NCBI GenBank assembly: GCA_937983405.1
Contig: CALJZN010000017.1
Span: 1 to 64,000, forward strand
Length of the DNA stretch: 64,000 nucleotides
Reading direction: 5' to 3'
Source of the DNA: an uncultured Paracoccaceae bacterium
GTDB taxonomy: Bacteria; Pseudomonadota; Alphaproteobacteria; Rhodobacterales; Rhodobacteraceae
Position numbers and translations under genes: made by a program. Position 1 is the stretch's first letter, and each line of letters begins with the position of its first letter. This document shows, piece by piece, positions 55,571 through 64,000 of this stretch. The notes under the pieces were generated by a model, which had not been told where the DNA came from, ran no database searches, and saw nothing but the letters and a program-made list of their open reading frames with translations.

Positions 55571-55884
55571 CGAAACGTCCCCGGTCATCCTTGTCTTCCG
55601 CATCGAAGTGCCGCTCTGCTTACGCCCTGCAGTGGACGATTCGGTATGCAGCAGATTGCATATCAGTCATGCGTCAGCCGCATGGCGCAGAGACCTGCCC
55701 CCGTCAAGGCGTCGGCACCCAGGGCAGGCCTGCACAAGATATGGGGTCTGCCCGGGTCATGCAAGGTTTTGCCAAGGCCTTGCGACAGGTTCGAACCGAC
55801 GCTGCCCGAACGCCCGGCGCCGCAGCACCGCAACGCGAGGCCGCGTTGCGGCAAGGGGTGCGGCCGCGTGGCGCAAGCCGGAGG
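55571..55884. other. Intergenic region between the DUF6280-like gene and ygfZ
   Basis: About 314 bases between two minus-strand genes. The part 55610-55680 is AT-richer than its surroundings and probably holds the promoter of the DUF6280-like gene, but no clear -35/-10 pair could be fixed. No gene is seen. Confidence 0.4.
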
Positions 55885-56640
55885 TCAGGCGATACGACGC
55901 AGACGCGCGGACCCGGCCTGCAACTCGCCCTCGGCCCGGTCGAACCGCAGGAAGGCCAGGCCACGGCCGTCTGCCTGGGTGAAGATCTGCCCGGCCGGGC
56001 GGCCCCCGGCCAGCACCTCGGCCCCGACCGGCGCCGTGCCGTCGATCTCCACCTGCACAAGCCCCTTCCTGAGCTCGGCCTTGTGCTTCATCCGCGCCGT
56101 CACCTCCTGCCCGACATAGCAGCCCTTGCGGAAATCGACCCCGTGCAGCCGCTCGAAGCCGAGCTCGAGGATGTAGCTGTCCTCGGGGATCAGCTCGATC
56201 CCGCTTTCGGGGATGCAGCGGTCCACGCGGATCGCGTCCCAGTCGATCGCAGGGGGCCCGCCGGGCGCGGCGGTGTACAGCCGCCAGCCGAGCGCCGGGT
56301 CGCGCGGGTCGGCAAAGGCGCCGGGCGGCGCCGCGCCCAGGCCGCGCAGCACGTTCAGGCCGGCCGGTTCGATGGCGACATCCGCGCGCAGCCGGTAGAG
56401 CGCCAGGCGACGCAGCAGCGCCTCGGCCAGGCTGTCGCGCACATCAAGCAGGATCGCCTCGGGCGCGGGCACCAGGAAGAAGTCGGCCAGATACTTGCCC
56501 TGCGGCGTCAGCAGCGCGGCGTAGACCAGGCCTTGCCGCAGGCCGCGCACGTCATTGGAGACCAGCCCCTGCAGAAACCGCTCGCGGTCCGCGCCCGTGA
56601 TGCGGAACACCGCCCTGTCGCCTGCCCGTTCGCCCGTCAT
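55885..56640 (-). CDS. ygfZ: Folate-binding protein YgfZ
   Basis: This 251-residue protein is related to aminomethyltransferase GcvT. It has FLQGLVSNDVRGL at the start, LLTPQGKYLADFFLV and the signature KGCYVGQEVTARMKH (near residue 171) with the conserved Cys. YgfZ supports repair and assembly of certain iron-sulfur enzymes using folate. ATG at 56640 starts the core. It lies downstream of the ABC exporter genes only by position, being separated from them by 160 bases. Confidence 0.9.
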   Translation of the reverse strand: MTGERAGDRAVFRITGADRERFLQGLVSNDVRGLRQGLVYAALLTPQGKYLADFFLVPAPEAILLDVRDSLAEALLRRLALYRLRADVAIEPAGLNVLRGLGAAPPGAFADPRDPALGWRLYTAAPGGPPAIDWDAIRVDRCIPESGIELIPEDSYILELGFERLHGVDFRKGCYVGQEVTARMKHKAELRKGLVQVEIDGTAPVGAEVLAGGRPAGQIFTQADGRGLAFLRFDRAEGELQAGSARLRRIA

Positions 56641-56801
56641 GTCCGCACCCGCTCGCCCTGCCGGTTTTCCGGGGCTTCCTACGATATAGCCGGTCTGCGA
56701 CGGCGGAAAAGCCCTGCGCCTTGGCGGCCGGGTCTGCGCCCTCGCCGCCCGGATCGCCGGCCCCGCGCCGCGGGCCGCGCCGGGCCTCCCGCCGCCGCCG
56801 G

Positions 56802-58556
56802 TCAGGTCCCCGACCCGAACTGAAGCCGGCAGAGCGAGGCATAGAGGCCGCCCGCCGCCATGAGGTCGTCATGCGTCCCCTCCTCGACGATGCGCCCGCG
56901 GTCCATCACCAGGATGCGGTCGGCACGCCGCACCGTCGCCAGCCGGTGCGCGATGACGATCGTCGTGCGCCCCTCGGCCAGCCGGTCGAGCGCGGCCTGC
57001 ACCGCCTGTTCCGACGCCGCGTCGAGCGCGCTCGTCGCCTCGTCAAGCAGCAGCACCGGCGCGTCGCGCAACAGCGCCCGGGCGATGGCCACCCGCTGCC
57101 GCTGCCCGCCCGACAGGGCCGAGCCGCGGGGGCCCGCGGGCGTCTCGATCCCCGCGGCAAGGGCGGGCAGGAAGCCCGCCACATCCGCCGCCGCCACCGC
57201 CGCGGCCAGCAAGGGCTCGGGCACGTCGCGGCCGAGGGTGATGTTGTCGCGCAGCGTCTCGTCGAACAGCGCGGTGTCCTGCGCGACGACCGACAGCATC
57301 CCGCGCAGGTCGGCCAGCCGCATCGCCCGCAGGTCGGTGCCGCCCAGCAGGATGCGCCCCGCCTGCGGGTCGGCCAGCCGGGCGATCAGCGCGAACACCG
57401 TGCTCTTGCCCGACCCCGACGGTCCGACCAGCGCCGTCGTCCGCCCCGCCGGCGCGACCAGGCTGACCCCGCGCAGCACCGGCTCGGTTCCGTAGGCAAA
57501 CTGCACCGCCTCGAAGCGGATCTCGGGCGGGCCGGGGGGCGGCGGCACGGGGCGGGGCGGGTCGGCCAGCGTCACCGGCACCGACAGCAGGCCGTGCAGC
57601 CGCTCCATCACCGCCAGCGCCGCCTGCGCTGCCCCGCTGACGGCGCCGAGCCGCCGCAGCGGGTCGAAGGTAAGGCCCATGGCGGTGAAGAAGCTCATGA
57701 GCTCGCCCACCGTCTTCTGCCCCCCCGCGATCTGCATGCCGCCGTAGGAGAGCACCGCCGCAAGCCCGATCGCGGCGACCAGATCGACCATCGCCGGAAT
57801 CCCCGCCGCCGCCGCCTCGGCCCGGATCTGGAGGCGCTTGAAGGCGTCGAGCATGGCGCGGAAGCGCGCGGCCTCGCGCGCCTCGGACCCCGAAAGCTGC
57901 ACCGTGACGATGCCGTGGAACACCTCGTCAAGCCGGGTGGACAGCCGGGCCGAGGCCGTGCGCGCCGCCCGCACCGTGCGGCGGACCAGCCTTTGCAGCG
58001 CGACGACCGGCACCACAAGGATCGGCACGCCGACGATGGCAACCAGCGTCCAGGCCCAGTCGATCCACAGCGCCACCGCCAGCAGCGAGACGAGCGCCAC
58101 GCCGTCGCGCACCACCCCGCCCAGCACCTTGGCCCACGTCTCGCGCAGCGCCGTGGTGTCGCCGCGCACCCGGTCGATCAGCGCGCCGGGCGGATGGCTG
58201 CGGTAAAAGGCAAGGTCGAGGCGCATCAGGTGCCGCAGCAGATCCGCCTGAAGGTCGGCCGCCACGCGCTCGCCGGCGATGCCGAGGAGCACGCGCTGGC
58301 CGAACCCCGCGAGCGCGCGCAGCACGAAGGCCCCGGCGATGGCGGCGACGACCCAGCCCATGCCCGCCCCGCCGCCGGGGGCGAAGAGACCGTCGAACAC
58401 CGGCTGCACGAGGTAGCCGACCGCCCCGACCGAGGCGCCCTCGAGCGTCATCAGCACGAGCGCGGCGACCAGAAGCGCGAGGCGCCGCCGCACATAGCCG
58501 CGCCAGAGCCAGATCGCGAGGCGCCGGTCGGCGCCGGGGCGCGGCGCCTGGCTCAC
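56802..58556 (-). CDS. MsbA-type ABC exporter (fused permease and ATPase)
   Basis: This 584-residue half transporter has six helices in residues about 25-310 and an ATPase domain with GPSGSGKS (near 380), [33 protein letters not shown] and IVIAHRLATVRRAD. The N-terminal EGASVGAVGYLVQPVFDGLF is typical of MsbA-like lipid or drug exporters in alphaproteobacteria. It functions as a homodimer in the inner membrane; the substrate is unknown. The GTG start overlaps the stop of the upstream phosphatase gene by four bases, so the two are translated together. Confidence 0.88.
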   Translation of the reverse strand: MSQAPRPGADRRLAIWLWRGYVRRRLALLVAALVLMTLEGASVGAVGYLVQPVFDGLFAPGGGAGMGWVVAAIAGAFVLRALAGFGQRVLLGIAGERVAADLQADLLRHLMRLDLAFYRSHPPGALIDRVRGDTTALRETWAKVLGGVVRDGVALVSLLAVALWIDWAWTLVAIVGVPILVVPVVALQRLVRRTVRAARTASARLSTRLDEVFHGIVTVQLSGSEAREAARFRAMLDAFKRLQIRAEAAAAGIPAMVDLVAAIGLAAVLSYGGMQIAGGQKTVGELMSFFTAMGLTFDPLRRLGAVSGAAQAALAVMERLHGLLSVPVTLADPPRPVPPPPGPPEIRFEAVQFAYGTEPVLRGVSLVAPAGRTTALVGPSGSGKSTVFALIARLADPQAGRILLGGTDLRAMRLADLRGMLSVVAQDTALFDETLRDNITLGRDVPEPLLAAAVAAADVAGFLPALAAGIETPAGPRGSALSGGQRQRVAIARALLRDAPVLLLDEATSALDAASEQAVQAALDRLAEGRTTIVIAHRLATVRRADRILVMDRGRIVEEGTHDDLMAAGGLYASLCRLQFGSGT

Positions 58557-59311
58557 GCGTCCCCGGTCCCCTCGGGGGGAAACCAGCGCGCTGCCGCGGC
58601 GGGCGGGGCCGGGGCGAGGCGCCCGGACCAGCGCGTCCTGCGGGCGTGGTAGTCGCGCAGGATCGCCTCGGGGTCATAGCCGTCGCGGATCCAGTCGAGC
58701 ACGCCGATGCCGGTTGCGGCCCGGGCCCGGCCGTAGGTGGCCAGCATGTGGTCGAGCACCCCCGCCTCGCCGCGCGCAAGATGCAGGAAGCGCCAGTGCA
58801 GTTGCCGCGCGGCCTCGGCCAGCGGCGCCTCCTCGATCATCAGCAGATACAGCGCAGCCGCGATCCCGGTGCGGTCGGCGCCCGACTTGCAGTGCATCAC
58901 GAAGGGCTTCGGGATGGTCCGAAAAACCTCGTGCAGCGCCAGCAGCGTCTCGCGCGCGGCCGGCCGGGCGGCCGACAGCGGCAGGTTGACCAGCGTCAGG
59001 CCGAGGCGCGCGCAGGCCTCGCGCTCGAGCGCGAAATGCGAAAGCCCCTTCGATCCGCGCAGGTTCAGCACCGCCCTGATGCCCATCGCGCGATACCGCG
59101 CCAGCCGCGCGGGCGAGGGCTGGTTCGCCCGCCAGACGCCGGGGGCCACGCGGTGCAGGTTGGGCCAGACGGTGCGCAGGATGCCGTGGTCCACAAGGTG
59201 ATAGTCCAGCAGCGCGCGGCGCCGCGCGGCGGGCGAGGCAAGCGACGCCACCCGCCGGTCCGACATCCGGCGGGCCAGCTGCCTGAGCCGCGTCGAGATG
59301 GACTTGACCAT
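58553..59311 (-). CDS. Cysteine-based protein phosphatase-like protein
   Basis: This 252-residue protein has WRANQPSPARLARYRAMGIR, AVLNLRGSKG and FVMHCKSGADRTGIAAALYL; the CX5R loop (CKSGADR) marks a dual-specificity or tyrosine phosphatase. The C-terminal part, YHARRTRWSGRL, is basic. Start at 59311 is preferred because GCGGGGA lies about six bases upstream; the Met at 59317 overlaps that site. The stop overlaps the ABC exporter GTG. The pairing suggests a role in envelope lipid or polysaccharide handling, which is inference only. Confidence 0.82.
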   Translation of the reverse strand: MVKSISTRLRQLARRMSDRRVASLASPAARRRALLDYHLVDHGILRTVWPNLHRVAPGVWRANQPSPARLARYRAMGIRAVLNLRGSKGLSHFALEREACARLGLTLVNLPLSAARPAARETLLALHEVFRTIPKPFVMHCKSGADRTGIAAALYLLMIEEAPLAEAARQLHWRFLHLARGEAGVLDHMLATYGRARAATGIGVLDWIRDGYDPEAILRDYHARRTRWSGRLAPAPPAAAARWFPPEGTGDA

Positions 59312-59486
59312 GCGCATTCCCCGCTCCGGCCGGCCGCCGGGCCCCGCCGCGCGGCAGCCCTAGCCCGAACCGGGGCAGGCGCGCAAGCCGCGCGGCCGCG
59401 GCCTGCCCCCCGGATTGACGGCACCCGGGCAACCGCCTAGGGAAGGGCGCCGCTCAGCCCCCCCTCCCGACCGCAAGGTGCCCGCG

Positions 59487-60686
59487 ATGCCCCAGTCCTA
59501 CGGCCGCCCCTATCTGGCCATCCCCGGCCCGACGGTCATTCCCGACCGGGTGCTGGCGGCCATGCAGCGCCCGGCGCCCGACATCTACGGCGGCCCGCTC
59601 TATGACCTCGCAGACAGTCTTGTGCCCGACCTCAAGGCGGTGGCGGGGACACGCCAGCATCTGGCCATCTACATCGGCAACGGCCATGCCGCGTGGGAGG
59701 CGGCGGATGCGAACGTCTTTTCCCGCGGCGACCGGGCGCTCGCGCTGGTCTCGGGCCATTTCGGGCTGGGCTGGGCCAATGCCGTGCGCGCGCTGGGGGT
59801 CGAGGTCGAGGTGATCGAGGCCTCGCGCTGCGGCCCGGCCGATCCCGGGCCGCTCGAGGCCGCGCTGCGGGCCGACCGCGGCCACCGGATCAAGGCGGTG
59901 CTGACCACCCATGTCGATACCGCGACCTCGGTGCGCACCGACATTCCTGCCGTCCGCGCCGCCATCGACGCCGCCGGCCACCCCGCGCTGCTGATGGTGG
60001 ACTGCATCGCCTCGATGGGCTGCGAGGTGTTCCGCATGGATGCCTGGGGCGTCGATGTCGCCGTGGCCGCCAGCCAGAAGGGGCTGATGACGCCGCCGGG
60101 GCTGGCCTTCGTCTGGTTCGGCGACAAGGCCCGCGCGCGCGCCCGCGGCGGCGACCTTGTCACCCCCTACTGGGCATGGGAGCCGCGGGCCTTTCCCACC
60201 GCCTTCTGGATGCGCTGGTGCGGCACGGCGCCCACCCATCAGCTGTTCGCCCTGCGCGAGGCGCTCACCATGCTGGTCCACGAGGAGGGGATCGAGGAGG
60301 CGGCCGCGCGCCACGCCCGGCTGGCCCGCGTGCTCTGGGCGGCGGCCGAAGCCTGGGGCGAGGCCGGGGCGCTGAGGCTCAACGTCGCCGACAGGTCGGC
60401 GCGCAGCCATGCCGTTACCGCTCTGTCGCTGCCCGCGCCCGAGGGCACGCGGCTGCGCGACTGGACGACCCGGGTCGCCGGCGTCACGCTGGGCATCGGC
60501 ATCGGCATGGCCGCGCCCGAGGATCCCGCCTGGCACGGCCATTTCCGCATCGGCCACATGGGCCATGTGAACGCCCACATGATGCTGGGCGCGCTGGCCA
60601 GCATCGACGCCGGGCTCAAGGCGCTGCGCATCCCCCACGGGCAGGGCGCGATGGCCGCCGCCGCGGCCGCGCTCGCGGCGGGCTGA
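59487..60686 (+). CDS. Class V aminotransferase (serine/alanine-glyoxylate type)
   Basis: This 399-residue PLP enzyme contains AIPGPTVIPDRVLAAMQRP, IYIGNGHAAWEAADANVFSRGD, MVDCIASMGCE and AASQKGLMTPPGL (Lys198 binds PLP). GPT near the start and SQKGL are the marks of alanine-, serine- or aspartate-glyoxylate aminotransferases. It probably makes glycine from glyoxylate in photorespiratory-like or C1 metabolism. The Met at 59487 starts the conserved core; upstream in-frame residues are Pro/Arg-rich. It is divergent from the phosphatase gene. Confidence 0.85.
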   Translation: MPQSYGRPYLAIPGPTVIPDRVLAAMQRPAPDIYGGPLYDLADSLVPDLKAVAGTRQHLAIYIGNGHAAWEAADANVFSRGDRALALVSGHFGLGWANAVRALGVEVEVIEASRCGPADPGPLEAALRADRGHRIKAVLTTHVDTATSVRTDIPAVRAAIDAAGHPALLMVDCIASMGCEVFRMDAWGVDVAVAASQKGLMTPPGLAFVWFGDKARARARGGDLVTPYWAWEPRAFPTAFWMRWCGTAPTHQLFALREALTMLVHEEGIEEAAARHARLARVLWAAAEAWGEAGALRLNVADRSARSHAVTALSLPAPEGTRLRDWTTRVAGVTLGIGIGMAAPEDPAWHGHFRIGHMGHVNAHMMLGALASIDAGLKALRIPHGQGAMAAAAAALAAG

Positions 60687-60723
60687 GGCCGCGCGCGCGG
60701 CCGCGGCGGCGGGGCCCTGCGCG

Positions 60724-61149
60724 CTACAGCCCCCGGGCCGCGAGCCAGGCGCGCATCCAGGCGATCTCCTCCTCCTGCGCGGCGATGATCGCGCGGGCAA
60801 GCGCCTGCACCTCGGGGTCGCGCCCGTGCGCGAGCACGATCCGCGCCATCTCGACCGCGCCCTCGTGATGCGGGATCATGCCGCGGATGAAGTCCACATC
60901 GGCGTCGCCGGTGAAGGCGAGGGCCATGCCGGCGTGCATCCGGTTATTGGCCGCGATGAAGGCAAGGGTCGAGGGCGCGGCCTCTGCCGCCGCGGCCGTG
61001 CCCGGGGCCGCGGGCCCGGCGTGGGCATCGTGCCCGCCGTGCCCGCCGTGCCCGCCGTGCCCGCCGATGGCCTGGGCCAGCCCCAAGCCCGCCGCGGCCG
61101 CCACGAGGCCCGCCGCCGCGAGGCCGGCTGCCCACTGTGCCATGCGCAT
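60724..61149 (-). CDS. DUF305 protein with histidine-glycine repeats
   Basis: This 141-residue exported protein has an N-terminal helix or signal ([21 protein letters not shown]), then [17 protein letters not shown], a His-rich stretch likely to bind copper or another metal, then the DUF305 ferritin-like core with [21 protein letters not shown] and the Met-rich [11 protein letters not shown]. Members are periplasmic and often copper-linked. ATG at 61149 is chosen because GGGGAGG lies seven bases upstream. It is convergent with the aminotransferase gene and 77 bases after the hisC start on the right. Confidence 0.85.
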   Translation of the reverse strand: MRMAQWAAGLAAAGLVAAAAGLGLAQAIGGHGGHGGHGGHDAHAGPAAPGTAAAAEAAPSTLAFIAANNRMHAGMALAFTGDADVDFIRGMIPHHEGAVEMARIVLAHGRDPEVQALARAIIAAQEEEIAWMRAWLAARGL

Positions 61150-61226
61150 GTCTGTCCTCCCCATCCGTGACCGGGGCTACCCCCCCTGCCGCCGCGCCTG
61201 ACCCCTTCCAGCTGCGGGAAGGAAAG

Positions 61227-62357
61227 TCACCTCTGCGCGAGGCTGCGCGCCTCGTTGAGCGCTTCGTCCAGCGCCGCGGGCAGCGCCTCGTCCAGCCGGT
61301 CGAGGTCGGAGGGAAGGCCCGCGCTGATGCGGATGCAGCGGTCGTGGGGCGCAACGAAGGGCATGCGCACGAAGATGTCGCGCGCGACCAGCGCCGCCAG
61401 CACCCGGCGCGCCCGCGCGCCGTCGCCGCCGCAGTCGAGCGTGACGAAGTTCGTGGCCGAGGGCAGGGCGACCAGCCCGTTCGCCGCGCCGATAGCGACG
61501 ATCCGGGCGCGTGCCTGCGCGACCGCATCCACCACGCGGGCCAGATGCGCGCGGTCGGCCAGGGCCGCCAGCGCCCCGGCCTGGGCGACGCGGCCGACGC
61601 CGAAGTGGTTGCGCACCTTGTCGAAGGCCGCAATCAGCCCCGGCGCCCCGATGCCGTAGCCCACGCGCAGCCCGGCCATGCCCTGCGCCTTGGAGAAGGT
61701 GCGCAGCCGGATCACCCGGGGATCGTCGGGGTCGAGCGCGGGCGCGGTGCCTTCGGGCGCAAACTCGACATAGGCCTCGTCGAGCACCATCAGGCAGCCC
61801 TCGGGCAGCGCCGCGACCGCCCGCGCAACGGTCGCGCCGTCGTGCCAGGACCCCATCGGATTGTCGGGGTTGGCGAGGTAGACAAGCTTCGCCCCGGTCT
61901 CGGCCGCGCGGGCGACCAGTGCCGCGGGATCCTCGCGGTCGCCGGCATAGGGCACCTTGTGCAGCACGCCCCCGAACCCCGCGACGTGGAAGTTGAACGT
62001 GGGATAGGCCCCGTCCGAGGTGACGACGGCATCGCCGGGCGCCACCAGCAGCCGCACCAGCAGGCCGAGAAGCCCGTCGATCCCCTCGCCCACCGCCACA
62101 TGCTGCGCGCCGACCCCGTGCCGGGCGGCCAGCGCCGCCCTGAGCTCGAACATCTCCGGGTCGCCGTATTTCCACACCTCGGCCGCGGCGCGCGCCATCG
62201 CCTCGACGGCAAGGGGCGAGGGGCCGAACACGCTTTCGTTGGCGCCGAGCCGCGCGGCGAAGGGGCGGCCGCGCGCGCGCTCCTGCGTCTCGGGCCCGAC
62301 GAAGGGCACCGTGGCGGGCAGGCTGGCGACAAGGGGCGTGAAGCGCGGTCCGGTCAT
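61227..62357 (-). CDS. hisC: Histidinol-phosphate aminotransferase-like (class I/II PLP enzyme)
   Basis: This 376-residue protein contains GANESVFGPSPLAVEAM, KYGDPEMFELRAALA, VGEGIDGLLGLLV, YLANPDNPMGSW, VLDEAYVEFAP and RTFSKAQGMAGLRVGYG (Lys223 binds PLP). These are HisC-family motifs. In Rhodobacterales several HisC paralogues exist and this one may serve tyrosine/phenylalanine or another substrate, because no other his genes are here. ATG at 62357 starts the conserved region. It is divergent from the MFS gene. Confidence 0.78.
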   Translation of the reverse strand: MTGPRFTPLVASLPATVPFVGPETQERARGRPFAARLGANESVFGPSPLAVEAMARAAAEVWKYGDPEMFELRAALAARHGVGAQHVAVGEGIDGLLGLLVRLLVAPGDAVVTSDGAYPTFNFHVAGFGGVLHKVPYAGDREDPAALVARAAETGAKLVYLANPDNPMGSWHDGATVARAVAALPEGCLMVLDEAYVEFAPEGTAPALDPDDPRVIRLRTFSKAQGMAGLRVGYGIGAPGLIAAFDKVRNHFGVGRVAQAGALAALADRAHLARVVDAVAQARARIVAIGAANGLVALPSATNFVTLDCGGDGARARRVLAALVARDIFVRMPFVAPHDRCIRISAGLPSDLDRLDEALPAALDEALNEARSLAQR

Positions 62358-62507
62358 GCCCGCGACAGAAGCGCAAAGCGCGCCCCGCGGCAAGGGCCGG
62401 GCCGCTGCCGCAGGCTTGCAGCCCGCCGCAGGGGGCGGCTAAGGTGGCGGCGCGGTTCCGGCGCGGCGATCTGCCCCTCCGGCCGGTCCGCAGCCGGGGC
62501 GGTGCCG

Positions 62508-64000
62508 GTGCGCCCGCCGCTGCCGACGCTGCGCAGGGGGCGGGGAGCCGCGGCCATCGAACCCGCCTCGACCTGGACCCCCCTGCGCAACCCGACCTAC
62601 CGCCGGTTCTGGCTGGCGCTCGGGCTGTCCAATCTCGGCGGGCTGATCCAGGTCGTGGGCGCGGGCTGGCTGATGGTCGAGCTCGCGCCCTCGCCGGTGA
62701 TGGTGGCGCTGGTGTCGTCGTCGAACACGCTGCCGATGATGGCGCTGTCGCTGGTCGCCGGGGCGCTGGCCGACAGCATCGACCGGCGGCGGCTGATGAT
62801 CGCGGCGCAGGTGTTCATGGCGCTGGCGTCGGCGGGGCTGATGCTGGCGGCGGCGCTGGGCGCGATCACGCCGGTCCTGCTGCTGACCTTCGTCTTTCTG
62901 GTCGGCTGCGGCAATGCGCTGTTCAACCCGGCCTGGCAGGCCTCGGTGGGCGACATCGTGCCGCGGCGCGAGGTGCCGGCGGCGGTCTCGCTGAACTCGA
63001 TGGCCTTCAACGTGATGCGCAGCATCGGGCCGGCGGCGGGGGGCGCCATCGTCGCCGCGGCGGGGGCGGCGGCGGCCTTCCTTGTCAACACGCTCTCCTT
63101 CCTGCCCCTGATCTGGACGGTCTGGCGCTGGCGGCCCGATGTGCCGCCGCGGCGGCTGCCGCGCGAGCCGCTGATCGCCGCTCTCGGGGCCGGATTGCGC
63201 TATCTTGCGATGTCGCCCGCGCTCGGCCGGGTGATGCTGCGCGGCGCGCTGTTCGGCTTCGGCGGGTCGGTGGCGCTGTCGCTGATGCCGCTCGTGGCGC
63301 GCGACCTGCTGGGGGGCACGGCGGTGACCTACGGGCTCCTCCTCGGCTTCTTCGGGGCGGGGGCGCTGGCCGCCGGGGTGACGAACATGCGCCTGCGCGC
63401 GCGGCTGGGCGCCGAGACCACGGTGCGGCTGGCCTTCGCGCTGTTCGCGCTGGGGCTGGCAGGTGTGGCCGCCGGCCGGACGCTGTGGGCGACCGGGCCG
63501 GCGATGATGCTGTGCGGGGCCGCCTGGGTGATGGCGCTGGCGCTGTTCAACGTCAGCGTGCAGCTCTCGACCGCGCGCTGGGTGGTGGGCCGGGCGCTGT
63601 CGCTTCACCACACCGCCACCTTCGGCGGCATGGCGTTGGGCGGCTGGGTCTGGGGCATGGTCGCCGCGGCCCATGGCGCGGTGGCCGCCCATCTGGTCGC
63701 CGCGGCGCTGCTCGTCGCGACGCTCGCCGCCGCGCGCTGGATCGCGCTTGACGAGCCCGGCGCGCTCGACCTCGACCCGCTGGGCCGCTTCCGCGAGCCC
63801 GAGTTGCAACTGGACCTGCGCCCGTCGAGCGGGCCGATCATGGTGATGGTGGACTACCGCATCGCCCCCGAGGACACCGATGCCTTCCTCGCCGCGATGC
63901 GCGCGCGGCGGCGCATCCGCATCCGCGACGGGGCGCGGCAATGGGCGCTGCTGCGCGACCTCGAGGCGCCCGAGACCTGGAGCGAGGCCTACCATGTCCC
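62508..64000 (+). CDS. MFS exporter (DUF894/EntS-like), cut by the right edge
   Basis: The gene is open to the end of the window; 497 codons are visible. A short basic start leads into NPTYRRFWLALGLSNLGGLI and 12 membrane helices with RRLMIAAQVFMALAS and FLVGCGNALFNPAWQASVGDIVP. After the helices comes a soluble piece, VMVDYRIAPEDTDAFLAAMR, resembling an antibiotic-monooxygenase-like fold often fused to this MFS group. Such proteins export siderophores or drugs, with substrate unknown. GTG at 62508 has GGGGCGG six bases upstream; GTG 62502 is possible. Confidence 0.82.
   Translation, partial: MRPPLPTLRRGRGAAAIEPASTWTPLRNPTYRRFWLALGLSNLGGLIQVVGAGWLMVELAPSPVMVALVSSSNTLPMMALSLVAGALADSIDRRRLMIAAQVFMALASAGLMLAAALGAITPVLLLTFVFLVGCGNALFNPAWQASVGDIVPRREVPAAVSLNSMAFNVMRSIGPAAGGAIVAAAGAAAAFLVNTLSFLPLIWTVWRWRPDVPPRRLPREPLIAALGAGLRYLAMSPALGRVMLRGALFGFGGSVALSLMPLVARDLLGGTAVTYGLLLGFFGAGALAAGVTNMRLRARLGAETTVRLAFALFALGLAGVAAGRTLWATGPAMMLCGAAWVMALALFNVSVQLSTARWVVGRALSLHHTATFGGMALGGWVWGMVAAAHGAVAAHLVAAALLVATLAAARWIALDEPGALDLDPLGRFREPELQLDLRPSSGPIMVMVDYRIAPEDTDAFLAAMRARRRIRIRDGARQWALLRDLEAPETWSEAYHV

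Overview
The window is about 70% G+C and comes from an alphaproteobacterium of the Rhodobacter/Paracoccus type (Rhodobacterales). The main evidence is the gene content and order: hemN and fnrL diverge around one FNR box, followed by a universal stress gene, ccoNOQP and ccoGHIS. Other pointers are the CobS/CobT chelatase pair of aerobic cobalamin synthesis, an FnrL-type regulator of 248 residues, and several small proteins typical of the group. No rRNA, tRNA, insertion sequence, phage or CRISPR array was seen.

Layout. The left edge (1-157) holds the end of a class I cytochrome c. At 388-6537 lies a complete yejABEF-type peptide importer operon, followed by a glycosyltransferase. At 7894-19039 is the microaerobic block: hemN, fnrL, uspA, the cbb3 oxidase ccoNOQP and its assembly operon ccoGHIS, with four TTGAC/ATGAT-N4-ATCAA boxes. 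At 19049-23676 are a DacA-type carboxypeptidase with a SPOR domain, clpS, rsmC and an SDR-fold protein. At 23691-30652 are pxpA, a broken amidotransferase gene, an M24-fold gene, a tyrosine phosphatase, dacB, nadD, a periplasmic protein and cspA. At 30891-39370 are cobT, cobS, a glycosyltransferase, a J-domain protein, bolA, a DUF4177 protein, an EamA permease and a DEAD-box helicase. At 39371-46317 are a gene-free GC-rich stretch, the wreck of a galB-galC-galD set (gallate/protocatechuate 4,5-cleavage branch), matB and a P1B ATPase. At 46496-52155 are remnants and a pstSCAB operon whose transporter genes have decayed beside an intact phoU. At 52262-64000 are a Pcm-like methyltransferase, a TolC protein, a PopZ-like protein, ygfZ, a phosphatase with an ABC exporter, an aminotransferase, a DUF305 protein, hisC and a truncated MFS exporter.

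How the genes work together. FnrL probably senses low oxygen and drives hemN (anaerobic heme), its own gene, uspA, ccoNOQP and ccoGHIS, so that heme supply, oxidase subunits and copper/assembly factors rise together. The yej genes form one peptide uptake system. cobS and cobT encode two of the three cobaltochelatase subunits.

The most unusual theme is gene decay without loss of reading frame. In this GC-rich background stop codons are rare, so dead genes (pstS, pstC-pstA, pstB, galB-galC, possibly the M24 gene) still show long open frames although their catalytic motifs are gone. A Pho box is still present upstream of the dead pstSCAB genes and could still serve the intact phoU. Other oddities are a two-helix hydrophobic insertion inside the first ATPase domain of YejF and an SDR protein with Cys in place of the catalytic Lys.
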